From contig CALMOR010000128.1 in assembly GCA_937872165.1 (NCBI GenBank), positions 4,497-25,381 of the forward strand: a stretch of 20,885 nucleotides of DNA, read 5' to 3'. The position numbers and the translations under genes were made by a program. Within the stretch, counting starts at the first letter, position 1. The number at the start of each line of letters is the position of its first letter. The notes below the pieces were generated by a model. It was not told the origin of the DNA. It searched no databases and saw only the letters and a program-made list of their open reading frames with translations. This document shows positions 1-6,601 of this stretch, piece after piece. Origin of the DNA: an uncultured Burkholderiales bacterium. Its GTDB lineage: Bacteria > Pseudomonadota > Gammaproteobacteria > Burkholderiales > Burkholderiaceae_D.

Positions 1-2
1 AG

Positions 3-422
3 ATCTTCGACCGCAGCTTCGTCGTGACCTATCTGCTGCAGGCGGTCGCGATCGCGATCGGACTCGCGGGGGTCGCGGCGACCTTCTCCGCGCAGACGCT
101 CGCACGCTCGAAGGAGTTCGGCATGCTGCGACACATCGGCGTGCTGAAGAGGCAGATCGTCGCCGAGCTCGCGACCGAGGGCGCGCTGCTCGGCGTGCTC
201 GGCGCGCTCGCCGGCGGCGGGCTCGGCCTCGCGATGAGCCAGGTGCTGATCCATGTCGTCAACCCGCAGTCGTTCCACTGGACGATGGACACGTCGGTGC
301 CTTGGCCGACGTTGACCGCGGTCGGGCTCGCGTTGATCGCGGCGTCGTCGGGCACGGCCGTGCTGTCCGGCCGCCGTGCGCTCGCGCACGACGCGGTGAT
401 GGCCGTGCGCGAGGACTGGTGA
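3..422 (+). CDS. FtsX/MacB-type ABC transporter permease, C-terminal part (5' truncated by window)
   Basis: Only the last ~139 codons are in the window; the frame is open from base 3 and ends at TGA 420-422. The visible protein has three hydrophobic stretches: one near its start, a Gly/Leu/Ala-rich one in the middle, and one near the end. Between the first two is the polar segment RSKEFGMLRHIGVLKRQI, which is typical of the cytoplasmic loop of FtsX-family permeases (RxxEfgmLrAlG). The end, RRALAHDAVMAVREDW, fits the usual cytoplasmic tail. FtsX/MacB/LolC-type permeases pair with an ATPase to move lipoproteins or other envelope substrates, or to transmit force. The partner ATPase is presumably upstream. 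The downstream AttH/CrtC-like gene starts 2 bases after this stop. Permease plus AttH-like protein is a recurring pair, as in the Agrobacterium att genes, so a shared envelope role is likely. The substrate is unknown. Confidence 0.85.
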   Translation: MFDRSFVVTYLLQAVAIAIGLAGVAATFSAQTLARSKEFGMLRHIGVLKRQIVAELATEGALLGVLGALAGGGLGLAMSQVLIHVVNPQSFHWTMDTSVPWPTLTAVGLALIAASSGTAVLSGRRALAHDAVMAVREDW

Positions 423-424
423 CG

Positions 425-1696
425 ATGTCGACGACGCCTCCGCGCAGCGAGGTCCGTCGACGCCGCCCGATGATCGACACGCTCGTGTCGTCGAAGCGTC
501 GGTCGCCGCGAACGGACGGCACGACACGCCTCGACGCGCTGCGTCGATGGGCGCTCGCGATCGCGCTCGTCGCGACCGTGATCCACGCCGCGCCGCCGGA
601 CTTCCCCGACGTCCCGCGCGACCAGCGCTTCGCCTTCCCGCGCGACCACGGCGCGCATCCGGACTTCCGCACCGAATGGTGGTACGTGACCGGCTGGCTG
701 AAGACCGCCGACGGCGAGGAGCTCGGCTTCCAGGTCACGTTCTTCCGTTCGCGCGCCGCGATCGACGACGGCAACCCCAGCCGATTCGCACCGACGCAGG
801 TGCTGTCCGCGCACGCGGCTCTCGCGGACCCGAAGGTCGGGCGGCTCGAACACGACCAGCGCATCGCGCGCGCAGGCTTCGGCATCGCCGAAGCCTCGAC
901 GACCGATGCGGACGTCGTTCTCGAAGGCTGGCGCTTCGCGCGCGTCGCGGGCGGCGGCCCGGCGACCGACGACCCCGCGCCCGACGCGCTGCGCTTCGCG
1001 ACGCACGTCGAGGCCCGGCGTTTCGCGCTCGACCTCGACCTCCGCTCGACCGGTCGCATCGTCGCGCAGGGCGCCGACGCGGCGCATCCGGGGTGGTCGC
1101 AGAAAGGCCCGGTCGCGCGCGACGCGAGCCGCTACTACAGCGTGCCGCAGCTCGCGGTGTCGGGGACCGTGCTGCGCGGCGAAGGCGCCGCGCGCCGTGC
1201 CGTCGCGGTGACCGGCACGGCGTGGCTCGATCGCGAATGGTCCAGCGCCTATCTCGATCCCGACGCCGGCGGCTGGGACTGGGTCGGCCTCGACTTCGAC
1301 GACGGCGGCGCGCTGATGGCCTTCCGCATGCGCGACCGCGACGGCGCGAAGCTGTGGGCGGGCGGATCGCGCCGTTTCCCCGACGGTCGCGTCGAACGCT
1401 ATGCGCCGGACGACGTCGACTTCACGACGCTGCGCTCGTGGACCTCGCCTCGCAGCCGGGCGACCTGGCCGGTCGAGCAGCGCGTCGCGATCGGCGCGAG
1501 GCCGGCACGCGCGGTCGCGCCGCTGACCCTCGTCGTCGACCCGCTGATGGACGACCAGGAACTCGACAGCCGCGGCTCGACCGGCACGATCTACTGGGAA
1601 GGCGCGGTGCGCGTGAAGACCGAGGGTACGGGCGGCAAGCGGGTCGGCAACGGTTATCTCGAACTCACCGGGTACTTCGCGCCGATCCGCTTCTGA
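425..1696 (+). CDS. AttH/CrtC-like lipocalin-domain exported protein
   Basis: 423 residues from the ATG at 425. This start has GAGGA at 411-415 and lies 2 bases after the permease stop, which suggests translational coupling. A longer open frame back to 302 overlaps the permease and is not credible; ATG 470 or GTG 485 are alternatives. A basic leader of about 40 residues precedes a hydrophobic signal-like segment (RRWALAIALVATVIHA), so export is expected. The mature part carries hallmarks of the AttH / carotenoid 1,2-hydratase (CrtC) fold: FRTEWWYVTGWL near the start of the domain, WLDREWSSAYLDPDAGGWDW in the middle, and YWEGAVRV...GYLELTGY at the end. This is a double-lipocalin fold that binds hydrophobic ligands. 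Linkage to an ABC permease argues for lipid or hydrophobic-compound handling rather than carotenoid hydration, and no carotenoid genes are visible. The family is clear; the substrate is not known. Confidence 0.85.
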   Translation: MSTTPPRSEVRRRRPMIDTLVSSKRRSPRTDGTTRLDALRRWALAIALVATVIHAAPPDFPDVPRDQRFAFPRDHGAHPDFRTEWWYVTGWLKTADGEELGFQVTFFRSRAAIDDGNPSRFAPTQVLSAHAALADPKVGRLEHDQRIARAGFGIAEASTTDADVVLEGWRFARVAGGGPATDDPAPDALRFATHVEARRFALDLDLRSTGRIVAQGADAAHPGWSQKGPVARDASRYYSVPQLAVSGTVLRGEGAARRAVAVTGTAWLDREWSSAYLDPDAGGWDWVGLDFDDGGALMAFRMRDRDGAKLWAGGSRRFPDGRVERYAPDDVDFTTLRSWTSPRSRATWPVEQRVAIGARPARAVAPLTLVVDPLMDDQELDSRGSTGTIYWEGAVRVKTEGTGGKRVGNGYLELTGYFAPIRF

Positions 1697-1792
1697 GCGG
1701 GCCGGCCGTCTCGCGACGCGGCGCCGGGCGAGCGTCGTATCGCGGCGGGCACATCGGTTGCTGGCACGCAGACTCCCGCAACGGAGGACCGC

Positions 1793-3598
1793 ATGAACAT
1801 CCCTCGCTTCGCTTCCCGTATCGCGCTCGCCTGTCTGCCGCTCGTCGCCGTGGCCCAGCAGGGCGACGGCACACGGGTCGGCTTCCCGATCCACGTCTTC
1901 AAGCCGGCCAAGGTCGATCCGACGCCCGAACGCATCGCGCAGTTGAAGATGCCGGCCGGCTTCGCCGTCGACGTCTTCGCGAGCGGCCTGAAGAACGCGC
2001 GCGTGCTCGCGGTCGCGCCCGACGGCACGGTCTATCTCAGCCGCCGCGACCAGGGCGACGTGCTGATGCTGAAGGACACCGACGGCAACGGCGTGGCCGA
2101 CGACGAACCGGTGGTCGTCGCCAATCGCTCGGGTGCGCACGGCATCGCGATCCACGACGGCCGGTTCTACCTCGTCACGGTCAGGGAGCTCTTCGTGGCC
2201 GACATCCGTCCCGACGGCCGTCTCGGTCCGCTGACGCTCCTCGTCGGCGACCTGCCGGATGCGGGCCAGCACGCGAACCGCACGATCGCGTTCGGACCCG
2301 ACGGCATGCTGTACCTGAGCGCCGGTTCGACCTGCAACGACTGCAACGAGAACAACCCCGAGAACGCGACGATCCTGCGCATCGCGCCGGACGGCAAGTC
2401 GCGGACCATCTTCGCGAGCGGCCTGCGCAACACCATCGGCTTCGACTGGCATCCGGCGACCGGCGAGTTGTGGGGCATGGACGACGGCATCGACTTCCTC
2501 GGCGACGACGATCAGCCGGAAGAACTCAACCGCATCGAGGGCGGCAGGCAGTACGGATGGCCGCACGTGTATGCCGACGGCCGCATCTATCCACAGAGCA
2601 CGCCGGTCGGCCAGATCACGAAGGCGCAATGGAAGGCCGCGAGCACGCCGATGGTCCTCGGATGGACCGCGCACGCGTCGCCGATGCAGATGGTGTTCTA
2701 CCGCGGCTCGTCGTTCCCGGCCGAATACGACGGGGACGCGTTCGTGACGATGCGCGGCTCGTGGAACCGCGATCCGTCGTCGGGCTACGAGATCGTCCGC
2801 GTCCGCTTCGCGGGCGGCCAGGCGCAATCGATCACGCCGTTCGTCACCGGCTTCCTGACCGACGGCGGCACCACCCACATCGCGAGGCCGATGGGCCTCG
2901 CGGTCGCGAAGGACGGTTCGCTGCTGATGGCCGACGACGCGAACGGCGTGATCTATCGCTTCTCCTACCAGGGCACCGCCGGGTCCGCGGCCACGGGGAC
3001 CACGCGAGCCGATGCGGCACGGCCTACGCCCGCCGGCCCGATGAGGAAGCTCGACGTCGCCAACAGCGGCCTGCCGATCGCGAGCGAACGGCCCGCGCTG
3101 CGCACCGCTACGGCCCTTCAGGTGGTCTCGGGCTCGATCGTCGACGGCGCGACGATCCCGGCCAGGCACAGCGACTACGCGGACGGCGTATCGCCGGCGC
3201 TGGCGTGGTCGACCGTGCCCGCGGCCAGGTCCTACGTCGTCATCGTCGAGGACCCCGACTCGAAGCCGGTCGCTCCGTTCGCGCACTGGCTGGCCTGGAA
3301 CATCCCCGCCTCTATCGATCGTCTGCCCGAAGGACTGCAGGAACAACCGCGGCTCACCGAGCCCGACGGTGTGCTGCAAGGCAAGGGCACGCGCGGGTCG
3401 GCCGGCTGGTACGGCCCGCACCCGCCGGTCGGCGATGCGCCGCACCGCTACTACTTCCAGGTGTTCGCGCTCGATCGGATGCTCGACGTGCCGGCCGGGT
3501 CCGACCGCGAGACGCTGGTCGCCGCGATGGCCGGGCACGTCGTCGCCGAGGGCCGGCTGGTGGGGCTCTACGCGCAGCAGGTGAAGCCGCCGAAGTAG
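1793..3598 (+). CDS. Exported PQQ-type sugar (sorbosone) dehydrogenase-like propeller fused to a C-terminal YbhB/PEBP domain
   Basis: 601 residues; the ATG has a strong GGAGG 6-10 bases upstream. Residues 1-22 form a signal peptide ending near AVAQQ. Residues ~45-400 resemble the soluble glucose/sorbosone dehydrogenase beta-propeller family: MPAGFAVDVFASGLKNAR, DTDGNGVADD, FASGLRNTIGFDWHP, GGRQYGWPHVYADGRIYPQ, and the closing blade MGLAVAKDGSLLMADDANG. After a linker, residues ~440-600 form a phosphatidylethanolamine-binding / YbhB-YbcL domain. Its two signature regions are visible: EDPDSKPVAPFAHW near residue 486 and GSAGWYGPHPPVGDAPHRYY near 538. The family's usual members are either a stand-alone dehydrogenase or a stand-alone ~160-190 residue YbhB, so this is a two-domain fusion in one clean frame. 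The likely location is the periplasm. PQQ use and substrate are inferred from family only, and no pqq genes are present here. Confidence 0.88.
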   Translation: MNIPRFASRIALACLPLVAVAQQGDGTRVGFPIHVFKPAKVDPTPERIAQLKMPAGFAVDVFASGLKNARVLAVAPDGTVYLSRRDQGDVLMLKDTDGNGVADDEPVVVANRSGAHGIAIHDGRFYLVTVRELFVADIRPDGRLGPLTLLVGDLPDAGQHANRTIAFGPDGMLYLSAGSTCNDCNENNPENATILRIAPDGKSRTIFASGLRNTIGFDWHPATGELWGMDDGIDFLGDDDQPEELNRIEGGRQYGWPHVYADGRIYPQSTPVGQITKAQWKAASTPMVLGWTAHASPMQMVFYRGSSFPAEYDGDAFVTMRGSWNRDPSSGYEIVRVRFAGGQAQSITPFVTGFLTDGGTTHIARPMGLAVAKDGSLLMADDANGVIYRFSYQGTAGSAATGTTRADAARPTPAGPMRKLDVANSGLPIASERPALRTATALQVVSGSIVDGATIPARHSDYADGVSPALAWSTVPAARSYVVIVEDPDSKPVAPFAHWLAWNIPASIDRLPEGLQEQPRLTEPDGVLQGKGTRGSAGWYGPHPPVGDAPHRYYFQVFALDRMLDVPAGSDRETLVAAMAGHVVAEGRLVGLYAQQVKPPK

Positions 3599-3627
3599 GT
3601 GGCAACGCCAGGTAGCGACGTCGACGG

Positions 3628-3655
3628 CGCGGCACGCTTGGTGTCGCGTGCCGCG
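3628..3655. terminator. Hairpin between convergent genes, probable bidirectional terminator
   Basis: There is a perfect 10-bp stem (CGCGGCACGC pairing with GCGTGCCGCG) around an 8-base loop. It lies in the 65-base gap between the dehydrogenase fusion stop and the TonB receptor stop. No T-run follows on either strand, so it is not a textbook intrinsic terminator. Its placement between converging genes still makes termination the best reading. Confidence 0.6.
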
Positions 3656-3663
3656 ACCGGGGG

Positions 3664-5730
3664 CTAGAAGCGTGCGCTCAGCGTCACCCGCGCCGTGCGC
3701 GGCTCGACCGGATGGAAGTGGACGTCGTCGACGCCTCCGGCCGGCTCGCCCGGCAGGCGCGACGTGTAGTAGTAGTCGATGTCGCTGTCGCGGCGATTGA
3801 AGAGGTTGAACGCGTCGACCGCCACCTTGACGTTCTTGTTGAAGTTGTAGCCCACGCGCAGCGACGCGAGCGTGGTGGACTTCGAGCGCACGCTGTCGTC
3901 CTCGATCAACGGGCGCGGTCCGAAGTAGCGCAACTGGAAGTGGCCGAACCACGGTCCGCGTTCGAGCACGCTGATGCCGAACGACGCGACCTTGCCGATC
4001 GACCCCGGGATGTAGTCGCCGACCGGATCGTCCTCGCTGTAGCGCGAGCGCGAGACCGCGAGGTCGAGATCGAACAGCAGCCACGGCGCGGCGATGTAGT
4101 GGTTGCTGAACTCGACGCCGTGGCGCCGGCTCGCGCGACTGATCTCGGTGTCGCCGGCGTCGCCGGAGAAGACCAGTTCGGAGGCGAGCTTCAGGCGCCA
4201 CAGCGACAGCGAGCTCTGCAGGCCGGGCACGATCTCCGTGCGTGCGCCGAGCTCTTCGCCGTGCGTCTTCACGAGCGGCACGGCGCGCTGGATGTCGCTG
4301 CCGTCCGACGGCGACACCGTGCTGGTCACGCCGCGCGCGTCGTTGCTGTGGAAGCCCTGCCCATAGTTGACGAAGAACTCGGTCCGCGCCCACGGCCCGA
4401 ACACCAGCGAGGCCTTCGGCGACGTCAGATGCGCGCTGACCTTGCCGGAGTTGGCGTCGACGTCCGACGCGACGTCGAAGCGGTAGGTATCGAAGCGCAC
4501 GCCGACGATGCTGCGGAACCAGTCGGTCCACTTCACCTTGTTCTCGCCGTAGAGTCCGGCGCTCGCTTCCTCGACGCGATCGAAGCGCGTGGTGCCGGTA
4601 CGCTCGCGCGCCACGTCGGTATAGAGCGCCACCGGATCGAGACGGTCGTAGCGGGTCTGCAACCCGAGCACGTTCTCGACGTCGAAGCCCGCGACGCGGT
4701 CGAAGAACGACTGGCCGACGTCGAACCCGTACAGCTTGCGGCTTTCGAACTGCTCGAACTGATCGCCATCGACCGGGTCGTCGAGGAAGTACGTGAAGTC
4801 GTTGTAGAGGTGGAGCCGGGACGCGACCGCGTAGGCATCGGCGCGGAACAGCCCGAAGCGGTTCGGCTGGATGGCATTGAACGAGAGGCTGTAGCGCGAG
4901 GTATTGCCGCCGTCGCTGGGATCGATCGCGCCGAAGCGGTCGATCAGGCCTTCGTCGACCGCCCGGGCGGGGATCTGGTCGGTGCTGCGCCACTTCGCGT
5001 CGTAGCCCATCGCGGTGATCGAGAAGCCGTCGCCGGGCTCGCCCCGCGAATAGCGCAGCACGCCGCTGACCCGGCGCGCATGTTCGGCGTTGGTCCACGG
5101 GCCGTTGTTGTAGGTCGCGTCGACCGCGTACAGCAGGTCGCCTCCTGCGACGGCGTTCGAGTTGGCGACGAGTCCGCGCGCATAGCCGTGCTCGCCGCCG
5201 GTCAGCGACGCGATGCCGTGGTCCAGCCGATCGACGAGCGCGAGGTGCGCGGCGCCCGCCGACGCGAAGTCGCCTTCGTCCGCGTAGTAGGGGCCCTTCT
5301 TGTAGTCGATGCGCGAGACGAGTTCGGGCGTCAGGAAGTTGAGGTCGGTATAGCCCTGGCCGTGCGCGTGGGTCCGCATGTTGATCGGCATGCCGTCGAC
5401 GAAGGTCGCGAAGTCGGTGCCGTGGTCGAGGTTGAAGCCGCGCAGGTAGTACTGGTTCGCCTTCCCGTCGCCGCTGTGCTGGGAGACGATCAGGCCGGGC
5501 ACGAACTCGAGGATCTCCCCGGGCCGCAACGTCGGCCGGTTCTCGATCAGCGTCGCGTTGACCGATCCCTGGCTGGCCGCGTCGGACGTGCCGACCCCGT
5601 TGTTGTAGTTGCCGCTGACCGCGACGCCCTGCAAGGTCTCGACGTCTTCGGCGAACGCCGCGCCCGTCAGCACGGCGACGAGGGCCGACGACGTCGACAG
5701 CGACAGCACGGCACGTCCGATCTTCTTCAT
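3664..5730 (-). CDS. TonB-dependent outer membrane receptor, probable nickel (metal) uptake
   Basis: 688 residues on the minus strand; AGGAAGAGG immediately precedes the ATG. The signal peptide MKKIGRAVLSLSTSSALVAV... ends near AFA-ED. A plug domain follows at about residues 45-160: RPTLRPGEILEFVPGLIVSQ, YYLRGFNLDHGTDFATFVDG, MPINMRTHAHGQGYTDLNFL and YYADEGDFASAGAAHL. The rest is a beta-barrel with alternating aromatic/polar strands, ending in ARVTLSARF with the C-terminal Phe used for outer-membrane assembly. The plug loop MRTHAHG is His-rich. The gene is divergent from nikR, with an AT-rich palindrome between them. Nickel-regulated TonB receptors are known, for example FrpB4 and FecA3 under NikR control in Helicobacter. 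Transport of a nickel chelate is therefore the favoured hypothesis; the receptor family is certain, the substrate is inferred. Confidence 0.9.
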   Translation of the reverse strand: MKKIGRAVLSLSTSSALVAVLTGAAFAEDVETLQGVAVSGNYNNGVGTSDAASQGSVNATLIENRPTLRPGEILEFVPGLIVSQHSGDGKANQYYLRGFNLDHGTDFATFVDGMPINMRTHAHGQGYTDLNFLTPELVSRIDYKKGPYYADEGDFASAGAAHLALVDRLDHGIASLTGGEHGYARGLVANSNAVAGGDLLYAVDATYNNGPWTNAEHARRVSGVLRYSRGEPGDGFSITAMGYDAKWRSTDQIPARAVDEGLIDRFGAIDPSDGGNTSRYSLSFNAIQPNRFGLFRADAYAVASRLHLYNDFTYFLDDPVDGDQFEQFESRKLYGFDVGQSFFDRVAGFDVENVLGLQTRYDRLDPVALYTDVARERTGTTRFDRVEEASAGLYGENKVKWTDWFRSIVGVRFDTYRFDVASDVDANSGKVSAHLTSPKASLVFGPWARTEFFVNYGQGFHSNDARGVTSTVSPSDGSDIQRAVPLVKTHGEELGARTEIVPGLQSSLSLWRLKLASELVFSGDAGDTEISRASRRHGVEFSNHYIAAPWLLFDLDLAVSRSRYSEDDPVGDYIPGSIGKVASFGISVLERGPWFGHFQLRYFGPRPLIEDDSVRSKSTTLASLRVGYNFNKNVKVAVDAFNLFNRRDSDIDYYYTSRLPGEPAGGVDDVHFHPVEPRTARVTLSARF

Positions 5731-5823
5731 CCTCTTCCTGTCCGGCGGGCGGCCATGTCGTCGCCCGATGAAGAGCTGTACGGCTCGCGACCGGGCGACG
5801 GATTCGGTTCTACCCGAAAAAAT

Positions 5824-5843
5824 ATGAAAATTTTAATTTTCAT
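5824..5843. promoter_or_regulatory. AT-rich palindrome in the nikR/TonB-receptor divergent promoter, candidate NikR operator
   Basis: ATGAAAAT-N4-ATTTTCAT is a perfect 8-bp inverted repeat, set in a run of about 33 nearly G/C-free bases (5817-5848) inside otherwise GC-rich DNA. It lies 93 bases from the receptor start and 87 bases from the nikR start. The AT patch also offers -10/-35-like hexamers in both directions; for the receptor, TTAAGA-N18-TATTTT reads on the minus strand. The outer ATGA...TCAT halves recall the E. coli NikR site (GTATGA-N16-TCATAC), but the spacing is 12 rather than 16. A lineage-specific NikR box is therefore plausible, not proven. Confidence 0.5.
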
Positions 5844-5930
5844 CTTAACCGGGAAGCTCGTTCCGGCCGGACGCCTTCCCGTCGGCGCGATATCGTGTCG
5901 GCCCGATGCCTCCGAGACACGGACCTCTCC

Positions 5931-6440
5931 ATGGAACGCTTCACGATCTCGCTCGACGACAAGCTCGCGAAGGCCTTCGCCGCGCTGATCACCGAACGCG
6001 GCTACGTCAATCGCTCCGAAGCGGTCCGCGACCTGCTGCGCGCCGAACTCGAACGCACGCGCCAGGCGCAGCCGGGCGAAGGCAGCTGCATCGCCTGCCT
6101 GTCGTACGTCTTCAACCATCACGAACGCGACCTGTCCGAGCGCCTGACCGGCATGCAGCACGAGCATCACGAGCTGACGGTGTCGACGATGCACGCCCAT
6201 CTCGATCACGACCACTGCCTCGAGACCGTGATCCTGAAAGGCGACATCGCCGAGGTCCGCCGCTTCGCCGACGCGTTGTCGGCCGAGCGCGGCGTCCACC
6301 ATGGCCACGTCAACGTGATCAGCGTCGAAGCGCACGAGCCGCACGGCCGCGGCAAGCCGCGCAACGCCGCGGGACCGGCTCGCATCCATCGCCACGGCAT
6401 CGGCGCGAAGCCGCATCGCCACGTCAAGCCGGCGACCTGA
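5931..6440 (+). CDS. nikR: Nickel-responsive transcriptional regulator NikR
   Basis: 169 residues from ATG 5931; a GTG 36 bases upstream in frame is less likely. No clear ribosome site is seen. Residues 1-45 form the ribbon-helix-helix DNA-binding domain (ERFTISLDDKLAKAFAALIT, then NRSEAVRDLLRAEL). Residues ~55-133 form the ACT-like nickel domain. All four high-affinity nickel ligands of E. coli NikR (H76, H87, H89, C95) have counterparts here: QH in MQHEHHEL, H-x-H in STMHAHLDH, and C in DHDHCLE. HGHVNVISVE matches the end of the canonical protein. E. coli NikR stops near residue 133; this one continues with about 35 residues rich in His/Arg/Lys (HEPHGRGK, IHRHG, PHRHV). The gene is divergent from the TonB receptor it probably represses in nickel-replete cells. 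The assignment is firm. Confidence 0.95.
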   Translation: MERFTISLDDKLAKAFAALITERGYVNRSEAVRDLLRAELERTRQAQPGEGSCIACLSYVFNHHERDLSERLTGMQHEHHELTVSTMHAHLDHDHCLETVILKGDIAEVRRFADALSAERGVHHGHVNVISVEAHEPHGRGKPRNAAGPARIHRHGIGAKPHRHVKPAT

Positions 6441-6601
6441 CGCTCCAGGGCGCAGCCGCGCGCATGGCAGAATCCGGGGCTCCGGTCCGGGAAGGGCGGT
6501 CGTCGCGCGATCGTCCGGGAGACGCCTCCGCATCACCGTCTTCCGACTTCGCAGAAGACGCCTCGGCGTCGCGCGTCCGGGCCCACCCTGCATCGAACCC
6601 C

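Noticed and set aside
425..1696. Assignment as a true carotenoid 1,2-hydratase (crtC)
   Set aside because: Only the fold-level motifs match, no carotenoid genes are near, and linkage to an ABC permease is typical of the AttH branch.
29..5098. A 1689-codon open frame on the minus strand across the first five kilobases
   Set aside because: It runs antisense to the permease, AttH-like and dehydrogenase genes and shares the strand of the TonB receptor but in another frame. The protein is Arg/Ala/Asp-rich without any family motif. It is a by-product of GC-biased codons.
3712..5988. A 758-codon plus-strand frame opposite the TonB receptor
   Set aside because: Low-complexity Val/Glu/Arg/Ala protein lying exactly antisense to a well-recognised receptor gene.
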